This document shows positions 19,341 to 30,895 of a stretch of DNA of 64,000 nucleotides, one piece after another. A model generated the notes under the pieces. It ran no database searches. It had not been told where the DNA came from and was given only the letters and a program-made list of their open reading frames with translations. Location of the stretch: the NCBI GenBank assembly GCA_022592445.1, contig JABYQR010000005.1, positions 186,001 through 250,000 of the forward strand. The letters are read 5' to 3'. The translations under genes and the position numbers were made by a program. Source of the DNA: Cytidiella melzeri. Lineage: Eukaryota; Basidiomycota; Agaricomycetes; Polyporales; Irpicaceae. The first letter of the stretch is position 1, and each line of letters begins with the position of its first letter.

Positions 19341-19855
19341 TACTAAGTACGCCCACGGGATCTCGCGATGTTGATATTTATGCTATGTGCACTCTACTTG
19401 GGTGTAATCCTTCGTTGGTATGTACGAGCTACAACATTTGCATGTACTGCCCTGCTGGTCAAACACGAGCTACTGAATGTACAATGCGCACAAGTTGAAC
19501 GGAACTGGCTAACGCACTGGTCATTTTCTCTCGCTCTCGAAAAGTGTAAATTGCTACAAGTACATACATATATATATATCCTTTCAACGCTATCAAAGAG
19601 CGCAAGACAAGAAAACAAACTATGGACACAAATCACGAAGAGAGGTAATAAACCAATTCAGAAGCACAAGCGAGTTAAGAATGAGCAACAGGGCAGGAAC
19701 AGACATCTGCCATCCGAGCAGGGAATGAGGATGAGTACCAGACTATAAGTTGGGGAGGGCGGAAGACAGAACGTAGCATGCAACGAGAGAGACAAATAAA
19801 TTAATTCTTGCAGACCCAGAGATGGCGATGGATTGTAAGTCGAGCAGACGACAGA
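19341..19855. other. intergenic region, converging 3' ends
   Basis: 515 bp between the chromodomain protein (+) and the Ste50/Ubc2 gene (-). It contains a short TA-rich microsatellite at 19561-19580 and no supported gene. Confidence 0.5.
19561..19580. repeat. TACA/TA microsatellite
   Basis: tacatacatatatatatatc, a short dinucleotide-type repeat in the converging 3' region. Confidence 0.8.
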
Positions 19856-22355
19856 TTAAACGACGGTCGTCGTGCGTATGAGAGGGAACGCTGACGACAT
19901 TGGCGAGACTTGCGCCTGCTGGCTGCCCGTTGTATCGCCAGCATAACGTGGGTCCCCCTCAAGACTCAAACCCGCTGATCCGAATTGCTGAGGTGCACCA
20001 CTCGTGCTTGGTGTTGCCGGAGCGCCAGAGGTTGGTGGCACTTTTCCAATGTACCACGACTACGACCATACAAGTGAGTGACTGACCGGAGCGATGTGGT
20101 ATATGACAATGCTTACAGGTACCCAGCCGCGATCTCCGGTTTCCTCTTTGACGGCCTGTTGTAAAGAGCTTGTCAGTAAACAGAACCAACGGCGTCACTT
20201 CAATTACTCACATATGACCAATGGTTGTATCGTTTGAAGACGCGCAAGCTATCGTCCTTTACAAGGTCAAGTTCTTCGTCGCCCTTCTTCTTGTACTCAG
20301 TCAGTGCAATCCCCGGGAAACTGGTCGATAAGATGCTCAGAGGTAGAATAGGTGTTGACCCTGGCTGCGACGACGGCGTTAAGCCAGATGTTGCACCGCC
20401 CCTCGCAGTCGCTTCCGCAATGGCCGTCGCGACGGGAGCGTTCGTCTCTAAGAGACATCCAGCAGGAACCCACCCTTGTTTGCTTGGGTCAGGCTCGATA
20501 AGACCAGAGCCGGCAGGATCGCGCTGTACGACCCACCAGCCGCGAGCTCGCGATAGGATGATGAACGTATCGCCACTGTCGAATGTGTAAGACAATGCAA
20601 AGAGCAGGATGAATAACCGATACACTTACACGACAACGTCGAACTCGTCTTCCTGCTCCGCCATGTATGGATAGATGGCCACTGCATAAGAAACGCCCGT
20701 TGACGGAGGGATCTCGCGAAGGGTGCTTGTCGACGCATTGTCGTTATCAACAGCTGTTGCAGAACTCGCAGTCACCAAGCTTGCAGCACTCGAATGTGAC
20801 TTGGGGCCCTCAGCGACCTGGGCAAACTCGTCTGGGCGATCTTTGTTGTCCACTGCCGGCGACATCACCTCGGGAGGCCAGGCGTTGGCGCCTGCAGTAT
20901 TGAATCCCGGTGTGACGCTAATAAGTCGACTATCGACTTGCAACTTCGGGGGCAGCGGCCGCTGGTGAGGTTGTGACGTAGGCTGCGATGAAGCAGAACT
21001 ACTCGTTGAAGGCGGCGATTTCACTGAGGATGTTTCTGACGACGCTTTGCGGGCAGCCTGCTTTTGTTGAGCGACTGCGATCGGGGAGCGTATGTCCTTG
21101 ATGTGTTTGAGCATGAAGACAGGGTTCTTCTTGGCTTCTTTGAGTTTTTGGAATAGGAGTAACGGCTTTTCATCATAGCTTAGACAACGTTCAATACGGT
21201 TCCCTGTGACAAACGTTCGTATTATGATACCGGGATATAGGAAGAAGGCGAAATCACCTGGTGAACCATAACATATAAACATTGCATAGTTCTGCCAGTC
21301 GTCATTATTGATCTTGTACTTCTTCAGCGCAGCTGGTAGGACCTTCCAGGCGGGGTCGTCAAGGCTGACTTTGAAGCTCTTCAGGTTGTCTGAGCTATCC
21401 TGTCTTATGGGTCTTGGCGGTGGCTGTGTCTGTGTACTCGTACTAGCGTTCCCACTCATTGAGCTAGGTTGAGCATAAAGTGACTGTTGACCTCTCTTTT
21501 CTGATGATGGTGCAGGTGGGACGTTCGCCCTCGAGCCATTCGCATTGAAGTCGTGTTCTGTACGTTGGGGAGATGACTGGGGACTCTCAAGGATAGTTTC
21601 GGCGGTTGGCTTCGTCGGCGACCGGGTGGACTTGACGAAGGATGCCCACTTAAACGAAGGTACCCTGACAACAGGGCTCTCTGTCTCAGCCTCATGAGTA
21701 GATTAGGCCGGTGTAATGAAATGCAGTGAGAGCAACATACTTGTTTCGGTGCCAATGAGGATCGGAGAACACTGATATCATCCAGACACGAGTGTAAAGT
21801 CTCGCTCAGCCGCCGATTATCTTCTTCAAGAGTTCGCAACCGTTCTCCTGAAGAAGCATGAAGGATTGGAGGATGGGACAACAACTAGGTCACGCATACC
21901 TTGTTCTCGCAATAGGTCAAACATGTTATCCACATTTCGCTGCCCTTGTCGCTCCTCGACCTCAGCTGTCAAGGAATAAGTCACTGGAGACCTTGGTTAT
22001 GGCTCTGGCCTTACATGGTGGAACGTAGTGATCCGCGTCAATTGGGATTTGCTGCGCGAGTTTGAGTTGATACACGGCCTTCAAGATAGCTAAGCGTTGT
22101 CCTATGGTTGCAATGCCGACCTCTTTGAGGGTATCCGCGTCCATCAAGCATAAAACGTCCCCAGTGACACGGTGCTCTATGCCATGGATGAGTCTCCTCG
22201 AAACAATGACTTGCGAGTAGCAGTAATACAACTGTGCACGTACCACGGATCTGATTCTCATACTGCGGCAGTCCAAGGGTTGTCAACCAGGCATGCACGT
22301 CGCCCTCATCCCAGTCGTAGATACCTGGACGCAGTTCTAAGGACGCAACGTCCAT
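19856..22355 (-). CDS. Ste50/Ubc2-type MAPK adaptor (SAM, Ras-association, two SH3)
   Basis: A multi-exon gene encoding four recognisable modules in order. The SAM domain (WDEGDVHAWLTTLGLPQYE, then REHRVTGDVLCLMDADTLKE across an intron) is followed by a coiled-coil stretch (RLRTLEEDNRRLSETL) and a Ras-association domain (NLKSFKVSLDDPAWKVLPAA, YKINNDDW, LLFQKLKEAKKNPVFMLKHI). Then come a serine-rich linker and two SH3 domains (AVAIYPYMAEQEDEFDVV...GWVPAGCL; ALTEYKKKGDEELDLVKDD...GWVP). Ascomycete Ste50 lacks SH3 domains; the SH3-bearing form is the basidiomycete Ubc2 type, which links Ras/pheromone signals to the MAPKKK. The frame stays open with an ATG as far as 22661; I prefer 22355, which puts the SAM domain near the N terminus. 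Confidence 0.85.
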
Positions 22356-22823
22356 GAAAACGAATTGGTTGAACGAAAGATGGATGCAGCCAGGTTTGTG
22401 GTCACGGTCGAATGCCAGAGGAGGGTGTGAAATTTCGCTGCGAGTACTATCCCTAGGACTGATCGGGGTCCCGATTGCCTCTTTTGGGAGGCGACCGCAC
22501 TTTGCGTTACACCTACTAGTACACTGGCACTGTGGCAGCGACGAAGAGGTCGGGGCGACTCTACTCACACAGCTGTGTTCCGCTATGTCACACCATCCTA
22601 CGGTTGCATATTGTGCCATAGCTCCCAGGAATCTGACGTTTGGAGGAAATAAAATCTTCATCCCTGTATACCTATCCGAGTCCCACCGCCTTGTCGTTTA
22701 GCCAGCCTTTAACGCTATGGAGTAATTCGAGCCATATCCCCCCAATCAGCGGGTGGCATCGAACATATGTAAAAACTCTGCAACTCTTTGACGACCAATA
22801 GACTTCGGCGAACAGCTCAAGTC
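22356..22823. other. intergenic region with in-frame extension of the adaptor gene
   Basis: 468 bp between the Ste50/Ubc2 start and the TRM2 stop, both on the minus strand. The first 306 bp are open in the adaptor's frame up to an ATG at 22661. That stretch shows no recognised domain and is more likely 5' UTR. Confidence 0.4.
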
Positions 22824-25057
22824 TCAAGCCTGGTCTGTCACCAATCGCAACACAGCTACACTCTCCACATGCGCCGTCTGCGGGAACAAATCAAACCCTC
22901 TCACCGAATCCACCACATACCTCCTCCGTCCCCCCATCCCCTCCTCACTCTTCTTAAGTATCATGCCAACGTCTCTCGCCTGCGTGTGCACGTTGCAGCT
23001 CACGTACACCACCGTCTGACATCCAAACCCCACCAGCTGGTCAATGAACTTTTCGTCCGATCCTTTCCTCGGCGGGTCGATGACAAGCACCGTCCTCTCG
23101 CGAGGAAATTGCTGCACGGTGGCAAAGATGTCTGCGGCGTCGCCTTCCATGAACGAACACTTGCCGGGTGGGACGAGGAGCGCGTTGTGCTCCGCGTTTC
23201 GCGCTGCGCAGGCAATCGACTCTGAGGAGAGCTCGATCCCGGCGACCATGTCAAATTGGGGCGAAAGCGTGAGTGCAAAGAGGCCGCTGCCGCAGTATGC
23301 GTCTACGAGGTGCGTGGGAGCTGGTTTGGCAGGAGAGGGGAAGGGGGAGAAGATGACGTCTCGGACATAGGATGTGAGAGGAACGAGAACGGAGTTGTTG
23401 TTTTGAAAAAAGGAGCCGGCGGTGTATTCAAAAAGCATGTCGCCAACGCGCTCTCGGACAGTCCCTCGGTGGTCGGTGACGCAAATCACCTTCCCAGAGC
23501 AGGAGGCTGACGCTGCTGCGACCGTTTCCTCTTGTGGCCGCGGAGAGATCTCAAGCGATTCGCGTAGCAGAAGCGACACGCCTTTCTTGTAAGCCGACAA
23601 ATTTCTAGGGTAAGAAGCTCTGAGAATCTCCTCAGCCTACGTCTATATAAGCAACGCACATACTTGAAGATGTTCTTTCGTATAGGCCCGAGAGCACTGT
23701 TCAAAACCGGTGTCGCAATTGGGCACTCCTCGATATCCATCACTGTCCGTGTGCCAATTTTGTTGAATCCCACATTGAACCAATAAGGTTTGGAGCCGTC
23801 TCCAGCTCCGCGCTGCTTCAGCTTGTTGGCCGGTGCGTCAAAATGCGGTGTGATTTTTGTACGATAGCCATACTGTAGTGGTGAGCCCATCGTGGGCAAT
23901 ATTTCCGGGACCGAAGACGAGGGTAAGTCTAAGTTTTCGAAATCACGAGAACTCAGTCACGTGAAATGCGCAATCTGGTTTGAAAGAAAATCACCAGAAA
24001 AGTTCTTATAGGCTTTGACGATCACTTCGCGTTTGAGTTCGAGTTGAGTCTCGTAAGAGAGCATCTATAACCGGAATCCTTTTAGGTTTCTCAGGTAGCC
24101 ACAGAAGTAATAATGGCTGACCTGATATTGACACCCGGCGCATTTACCGAAATACTTGCATTGTGCTCGTTCGTCGTCCCTCATCTCCAAATTAGGTTTG
24201 ACAACTTCGAGAAGGTCCGCGTAAGAATGTAGCTGCGAGTGTCGATAAATTCGCGCTTTGATGACTTCACCAGGAAGTGCGAATGGGGTGAGGATGACCC
24301 ATGGGGAGTATGATGCCGGGGCAATAGAAAGTGATTCGCCTAATTTATAGTGAGCAATATGCACGAGGGTTGAACGAGCAGAGAAAACTGTGTAATAGCA
24401 GGTGAGCCCGTTGACGGCTGCGTCAGCTAAGATTGTGCAGTCCTATAGACTGTACACTCTTATCTAAAGCAGGCTCCGAAGGGCCTCATCTGCTCACATC
24501 CACAACTTTCAGGGAACGTTAAGAACTGAGGGGCGTTCATGACAGAAAGTCACTTACTTACCATTAGATGACAGGGAGGACACCGTCAGCTCGACTTCCT
24601 CTTTCATTCCAAATGGCGAAGTCCAGTCTTTCCCTTCCTCTATCAAGTTGTCCACGAGGTCTTTGCCCAGGAGAGCGATAACGTCGCGGTGAACGACGTC
24701 CTCTGAGGAATATGGCTCCGGAAGCTTGTGCTTGACCTTTCGCTTGTCTTTCCTGCCACCTCTTTTCCTCCTTTGCGGTTTGCTGGGGTGCGACACAGAG
24801 TCTGGCTCGACCGTCGTAGCATCAGCAGGGGCATCGAGAGCTGTGTCTTCAGTTTCGGCACCCCCTGAGGATGAAGTCTGCATTTTGGGTTCTAGTCGAG
24901 GTTTCTTGTGAGGCTGCTGGTTTGGACTCGCAGAACGGCTCCTTGTTTGTTGATCCATGAGTGGCTGGTCCGCAATATAAGGTCCTCTGAGGAATCGTCG
25001 TGCCAAAACGGTAGTGAACGATGTCACACGAAGTGGATTGAAAGAGAGCCTGAGCAT
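22824..25057 (-). CDS. TRM2: TRM2-type tRNA (uracil-54-C5)-methyltransferase
   Basis: Class I SAM-dependent RNA m5U methyltransferase. The C-terminal catalytic domain shows FFQNNNSVL, the SAM-binding VDAYCGSGLFALTL, IDPPRKGSDEKFI and YVSCNVHTQARD with the nucleophilic cysteine. Upstream lie a cysteine-rich segment (CKYFGKCAGCQYQ) typical of the [4Fe-4S] site in RumA/Trm2 relatives and a TRAM-like region. The N terminus is basic and rich in lysines (KPQRRKRGGRKDKRKVKHK). Starting from the ATG at 25057, a leader resembling a mitochondrial presequence (MLRLSFNPLRV) precedes an internal methionine at MDQQTRSRS, so two isoforms are possible. The enzyme makes ribothymidine in the T-loop of tRNA. 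Confidence 0.9.
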
Positions 25058-25281
25058 GCCCAAGAACTAAAATGTCGCGGACTTTACCGTCAGACTCTGC
25101 GCAGTGTAGTCAGAGCCCGATCAATCGCGCCCAAGCTGTTGCACCCCATCCGGCCCGCCGCTCGTCCCTACCGTATACCAAGAACATCTAACCGCGTACC
25201 TCCACCTCGAAGCAGGTATCAAACCGCCGCCGACCATCGCGTAGCCTGCTCGGTACTCTTGTCGTAGCCTGACAATGCTAC
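25058..25281. other. short upstream region of TRM2
   Basis: Holds the presumed TRM2 promoter. Frames on the plus strand continue from the antisense of TRM2 and are not supported as coding. Confidence 0.4.
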
Positions 25282-26006
25282 ATGAATGGTGAGCTTTGCG
25301 GAGCATGGTCGCACGGTCCTACGACGACTCCCTGCTCTTCAAAAATCAAGGCTCGGAGTAATTCACAACTTGAATCTCCACAATATCCAGGCGCACGGCA
25401 GCGGTATTTGCGAGTAAAGAAGAAGCGCAATTTTATTGCCAAGACCCTTCAAGACTCTAGCCGTGACCCACCCTTCCTTCTATGCAGACATGAGCAGTCA
25501 CTGACATCGCGACTCTTTTGCAGGCGCAGTGGTTGCAAATCCAAAGGCCCGTCTCATATACTCTTATGATTCTTCTACGGCAGTTGCTACTGTGCCGTCG
25601 TCCAAGGTCTACAACGCGATCTAATTGGGATGACCCCTAGCCACTACCACGGAGGCGAAGCTCTCGATTATATCCTCGGTCTCAAAGAGTTCGTAGCACG
25701 TCGACTTGATGCAACAGAGGATAACCGCTATGACATTCCATCGGAGCTGCGAAGGAAGGAGAGGTAGTACAAGAATAGAATGCATGCGAGGAGTTCGAGA
25801 AGAGGTTGCTTTGGGCGAAAGTGCCGCCAATAAGTGCTGAGGTTATTCAGTACTCTGACGAAGCTCTCGAACTGGATAAGGGAGAGATGCTGCCGGAGAG
25901 AAGCTTGAGGGCTAAGTTGAGTCAACGAAGGGCGGAGAGGCATGCTCAGGCAAAGTATGTAGAGAGGCTAAAGGAGAGTCGTAGGCCTAGGAAGCAACGG
26001 TCGTAA
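25282..26006 (+). pseudogene. unrecognised gene remnant
   Basis: Coding-like segments occur in different frames without a clear splice connection. The best are a segment reading HYHGGEALDYILGLKEFVAR near 25640-25760 and a C-terminal segment reading LLWAKVPPISAEVIQYSDE and onward, rich in arginine, lysine and glutamate, to a TAA at 26004-26006. Between them the frame shifts and a stop intervenes; the only GT..AG interval (27 nt) is too short and does not restore the frame. I do not recognise the family. It may be a decayed gene, a gene with sequence errors, or one whose small exons I failed to join. Confidence 0.35.
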
Positions 26007-26302
26007 TCCCTTCACTGTTCTGGGAGGGCTATTTAACGCGGTTGCAGATAATGCACAGATGTTACAAGAGAGATTCGGACTAATAGAACCGTACAGTGCA
26101 CGCTTTACCCGAAGATGTTACCCAGCTAGATGAACTGAAGACCTGTTTATTTCACGGTGGACTGCAATGTCTTTTCCTCAGGGATATGTTCACTACTACA
26201 TCACTTGCCTTTTCGGACGGCTCGATCAAGGCATAGACGCTCAACCACTTTTCTCGAGCAGCCAAGTTCTGCAGTTGCAACTCGCGACCGCCACTGGCAT
26301 CC

Positions 26303-28558
26303 ATGGCCCCTCAATCCTCTCTTCCCTCCACAACGAAAAAACGAAAACGTGGTAATCATGCAGATACGGGCAAAGATCTCGCCAAAATAGCGGCACTAGA
26401 AACTCAGCTGATCGAAGCTGCAACCTCGAAATCATCGCTGAACTCGCTTGTGGACCTTCTAGATACAGCCTACAATGCTGTGGACCAACAGGTGTTAGCC
26501 AAAGCTGTGTGGGCGCTGTACCGGGTCTTTGTGGTTGTGATCACCAGCGGTTTGCTTTTGAATTGCGCGGGGAGCGACGAGTCGAGGGCGGTACGGGCAT
26601 GGCTGCAGGAGAGATTGAATGGCTACGTCAAGCTGCTAACGGGTCTCATGCAAGACGAGGAAACGGCTTTGAGAGTGAGCCTGTGATGCCATACCACTGG
26701 TTCCTGCCATGCTAATGATTGGTCGTCTGAAGACCTCAGCTCTAAGAATACTTCTATCACTGCAAAAGCATCTTTCAACTTCAGTCAGCAAAGCTCCTGG
26801 CCCCAGCAGCACCTCACGCCCGCAATTTCACATCTCGCACTTCCGCCAAATCGTCCATGGCTTACTGCTTTGTCCTCCTTCTCCTCGTGCTTCACCTCAT
26901 TCCAAGAAGAGCAAAGAGGAGAACAGTCACGGTGGTCATGGTAAAATCGACCCGGAAATCCGAGATCTATTCATGGAAGCCTGGCTCAGCGAGTACGACG
27001 ACATAAGATGGTTCTTCCTTCGTGAATCCGCGTGAGTGTCATTTTATGCTCCGAGTTTCTACGTCTTACCGTATCCAGAGGACTGTTGACGACAGTTTCA
27101 CGTGTGGACAGCCGAAATGTCGCGGAAAATCTGCTTTCGTTCCTGGAGAAACTCAACACGTTCCCAACTGAGGCATCCGAATTGAATAAATGGTGGGTAG
27201 AGGAGTTTGCAGTGCGTCCCCCGAAGCCAAAGGCGAGTGCAGCGGCCGATGCAGAAGAAGTGGAGGAGGACCCAGACGCTTCTCCTGATGATGCGGACAC
27301 GGCGGATGACTGGCGCAAGTTCTTTGACGAGCCAGAAGGCAAAGACCCAAAAACCGAGCACAACACATCGTCTGTGCGGTTACATAAATTGACGCTGCAT
27401 CAGTCGCTTCACTCCCTTTCGTCGCATAGGGCCATTTTCACTCGAGCTTGGCTTGCATTGCTACCCCTACTCTCCGCTGGATCATCGGAGACTACGAAAG
27501 CTTTTGCTACTCGTGCATTGAACGTGATGCACAGAGGCGTCATGCCACATTTGACGAGACCGGTCTTGGTCATGGATTGGGTTGCTTCATGCGTTGATCA
27601 CGGTCAGTTCTTTGGTCTGCAAGGGATTTTTTGCATTATGACACCTTTGATGCAGGTGAAACCGTTGGCCTGCTTGCCCTCAACGCTTTGTTCATGCTCA
27701 TGAAGGAGTACAATCTGTGCGTCGCTCACGTCCCTCATTCACCGTGAACGCTCACGAATCCTGCTGCGCTGTCCAGGGACTACCCATTGTTCTATACTCG
27801 GCTATATGCATTCCTCGACAGAAATGTACTCCACCTAAAACACAGAGCCAGATTTTTCAGGATGACCGAGTTGTTTCTGAGCTCCACGTATGTGCCTTTC
27901 TGTTGTATCATTTGAGATGGACTCACGTCTCCGACGTAGACATCTACCTGTCGCGCTTCTGGCATCGTTCGTCAAGCGTCTCACGCGGCTGTCCCTTCAT
28001 GCTCCTCCTGCGGCCATTGTGATGATCATACCCTTCACATACAACCTTCTCAAGAAACATCCAGCCCTAATGGTGATGATACACCGAATGGAAGAAAGCT
28101 ACGATGCTGCTTCTGGTGAGACTTGTCCAGTAAATCATGCGAAAACGAAGCATCTGATAATACTACAGACCCTTTTAATCCCGCTGAGCCAAACCCGACT
28201 TTGACGAACGCGTTGAACTCATCTCTGTGGGAGCTTGTCACACAGAAAAATCACTATCACTCGGCTGTATCCACTCTGGCTCGCATATTCGAGGAAGCGT
28301 TCACCAAGCCGAATTATGCGCTGGAGGACTTTTTGGATCACACGTACAGCACGGTAAGCCCGCTCGTCACGCGCTTCTTCGATTTGAGCCGACAATGTTC
28401 ATGTATAGATGTACGAAACCGAGTCGAAGAGAAGGATAAAGAATGAACCTGCGCTCGTCTTCGAATTACCCCAGCGGTCTTGGTTTCCTTCGTCTGCGGC
28501 ATCCGCTGACGAAGCCACGGATATAGATCGTGTGACTGCTCTCTGGACGTTCTCGTAG
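26303..28558 (+). CDS. NOC4: NOC4, CBF/Mak21-family ribosome biogenesis factor
   Basis: Multi-exon gene starting MAPQSSLPSTTKKRKRG at 26303, a basic nucleolar-type N terminus. The conserved CBF domain is clear in the C-terminal half: GLLALNALFMLMKEYNLDYP, FYTRLYAFLDRNVLHLKHR, ARFFRMTELFLSST and LPVALLASFVKRLTRLSL. It continues through YNLLKKHPALMVMIHR and DPFNPAEPNPTLTNALNSS, and finishes SSLWELVTQKNHYHSAVS plus the family-typical end. An acidic stretch (EEVEEDPDASPDDADTADD) lies in the middle. Noc4 with Nop14 and Utp proteins matures the small ribosomal subunit in the nucleolus. The last exon ends LWTFS and TAG at 28556-28558. Confidence 0.9.
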
Positions 28559-28952
28559 TTGGTCTGACTGTGCCCTTCATGTGGCATTATGCATCGCAGC
28601 CGTATTTGAGTGTGAGATTCCAGGCAGGTTCTACAAAATCCGCATGATCTTCAGTTTGATAGTGGCATCCTGTTACATCCCGGATTTGCTCAAGAACTTG
28701 TTGTTTATGAAAAGAGGGAGCAGTGCGCAATAGCTGACATTTGGTCGAGAAAGCGGTTACAAGAGAGGTAGAAGCAGTAGCAATCTGCGAGGAAGCTCGC
28801 GGTCACGACAAGTTCATGCAACAAGAAGTCAAAGTCCGACACCGTGGAGCGCAGAGCGAATATCAAGAAGAGTTGAGGTCTGCGACATGCGAGCTACAAG
28901 AATCTGAACAGGAGTGGAATGATGATGCGATTTTTGGCCCAGGGTCTGAAGA
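28559..28952. other. intergenic region, converging 3' ends
   Basis: 394 bp between NOC4 (+) and the small membrane protein (-). Open stretches on the plus strand (for example one reading HPGFAQELVVYEKREQ) look coding-like but have no start or family match and end quickly. They may be decayed sequence. Confidence 0.35.
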
Positions 28953-29525
28953 TCATCTTTTCCCGCCGCGCTTCTGCTTTGCTCGAGACTTTCCTCCAGT
29001 TGCTGCCTTTCGACGAGTTTCTTCTTGCCCAGCGGCTCGCTGTTGAGCTAAACGTGCCGCCAACGCTTCTGCCAAGGAGTGAAACAGAGCTTCGTTGATC
29101 TCGTCATCTAACGACATCTTCCGTCTCTTCTTGAATGCCCCGAGAAACTTGTAGAGGGGGAAGCCCACGCAGAGGATTAAGAGCGTGGGCCATACATAGG
29201 ACGCCAAAGCTTACGCGCCGGCGAGTCGAAGAATGATCCGCGCAAAAACGGGGATGAGGCCAAGGCTCGTCATGATATCGCTGAGAAACGACACGCACTG
29301 GCGGAAAAGCCAGCGGATAATCGCACGCGCTAGTGTGAAGGGACCCAGAAAAACCAGACTGCACGCTCTGGAGGCGGCGTCGGAGGCGTCGACGAACATG
29401 TTCTGGAATATGTCGATGGGACCTGCACGGCAGACGATCTTGTACACGAAGTGTAGGGCGAAGACGGCAAAAAGGACATTGCGAAGGTTCTTGATGTTGA
29501 TGTACTCGCCGATACCGTCGTACAT
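28953..29525 (-). CDS. uncharacterised small membrane protein
   Basis: From the ATG at 29525 the frame encodes a ~104-residue protein with hydrophobic segments (LRNVLFAVFALHFVYKIV; IMTSLGLIPVFARIILRLAG) and meets a TAA at 29213-29211. The same frame then continues open through another hydrophobic segment (YVWPTLLILCVGFPLYKF) and a charged, alanine-rich tail to a stop at 28953. The stop overlaps a perfect GTAAGC donor. A 90-nt intron, 29214-29125, would remove it and join LAGA to RKMSLDDEINEAL, giving ~160 residues, though the acceptor lacks a pyrimidine tract. Alternatives are the short protein or a sequence error. No family was recognised. Confidence 0.5.
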
Positions 29526-29897
29526 GGCTATAACTTCCTGATCTCGTGCTAGACAGTTCGTGCAATTGCAGCTTGATCCATAGTGATCATAGTCACGTCG
29601 GGTGTCGGTACCAGAACATGACTGTGAACCCTGCAAATTTTGCTTCCGTCAGAGGAGGGGCGGTTTGGGCAAGAAGCAGTACACACAGCAAGGTTGGATG
29701 AAGGTGTGTCTTGGAAATGCCACGGTCGGTGGGGTGGGGTGTTGGCCTAGACATGACAATCAGCGATGATAATTGGGGCTGACAAGAGAACGTACGTGTG
29801 GACAGGAAGGCGGCACTCTGAACACCATTGTGGATTTGTAGTTGTACAGACCTAAATCAATAATGCTGTCAGCAACTGTGCGAGTAGAAAATGTGGG

Positions 29898-30190
29898 CAA
29901 AGACCTTTGTCGATACAAAGAACGCAAAAGTCGACGCGTCCTCTTCGAGCTCACCACTCGCAAATTTGCATGCTGGTTCTAACCTGGACACGCGTCACCT
30001 TGGACGCTGTTTCGTTGAGAGTCGTTCAGCAGTACTCACAATATTTCGTTGTTTTACATATGTTGGAGACAAGTCAAGGGATCGTGAAATGCGTTCACGA
30101 CAAAGGGAGAGGTCAGTAATGGCAGACACTGGGAAGGCGCTCGACTGTTGTAGGCACGCCAATCTAGACGGGTGCCGATTCTCACGTTCA
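29898..30190. repeat. diverged direct repeat, unit A
   Basis: Aligns by eye with 30896-31150 in the same orientation, with many substitutions and small gaps. Best-conserved blocks are aaagaacgc, cgtcctct, and a stretch ending in agcag(t/c)act and aatatttcgt. The last block, near 30173-30184, shares ccgattctcac with 31119-31130. Confidence 0.55.
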
Positions 30191-30319
30191 CAACTCGTTG
30201 CACTTCAGCTTGCAGTCCTTCGCAGTATGAAAGGACCTAGGATGAAAAATACTCTTCCCAAAATTCAGGTTATTGTCACGGCGGAGCTCTTGGCCAACCC
30301 CGACTTGCATGACGAGGAT

Positions 30320-30590
30320 GCGGAAAGATGGCACCAAAACTGGGCTCACCTTTGGTAGAGTCGTACGTCCGCGATACAGTACATTTGGTATCGAATCAAC
30401 GGAACTTGCCCTGTACGCATGTGACAAGAAGGGCGAAAACCTGTTCTCAGAAAAGGGCCCTTGTTTGGGACGGCCTCGGTCGTATCGTCGGCCAAATCCA
30501 CTCCGGCAGTTCAACAACGGGCTCGGCTGCTTCACACGTCACGTACGCTGCACTCGTTATGGAGCGGAGCCTTGAATACACGTTATCACT
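30320..30590 (+). pseudogene. trypsin-like (S1-type) fungal serine protease fragment lacking the catalytic serine
   Basis: Two frames together resemble the C-terminal barrel of a chymotrypsin-fold protein common in Agaricomycetes. Frame one reads KDGTKTGLTFGRVV and then NLFSEKG. Frame two picks up directly with LVWDGLGRIVGQIHSGSS and SHVTYA. In the family a GDSGS motif with the nucleophilic serine joins these parts. Here about ten bases that would encode it are missing, which also shifts the frame, and no splice sites are placed to explain it. No start or intact N-terminal half was found. I read it as a decayed copy. Confidence 0.5.
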
Positions 30591-30895
30591 GTCAACCTCA
30601 ACAGAAAGATGGCTCGCAGCCATATCATAGATCATGAGCTGTAGGAACTCACATTCATTGAGAATATAAGACCCCGTCGTCAGGTCATCAGCAGACAGCG
30701 GTTGGGGTATCCTCGCGCATCAATGGTCTTCATTGTTGGTTGAATTCGTGGTAAATATCCCCAGGTGTGATACCAACAAGCCTGCTCCTTGCCATGCCGC
30801 TAGAGTTTTAGCTTGGGCATGACGGCATATCATGATGGTCCTAAACATAAACATTAGGCATAGATCTTCAAGTTGGCTAGCGAGAGAACAAACGC

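Noticed and set aside
28741..29046. Plus-strand frame of about 100 codons downstream of NOC4
   Set aside because: No family, weak start, and its second half is antisense to the small membrane protein.
29161..29191. Inverted repeat gcccacgc/gcgtgggc as a terminator or regulatory hairpin
   Set aside because: It is only 8 bp per arm and lies inside the coding or intron region of the small membrane protein; chance is likely.
29891..30358. Plus-strand frame of 155 codons as a gene
   Set aside because: It crosses the diverged repeat unit and the protease remnant in a different frame from the family match and has no recognised domain.
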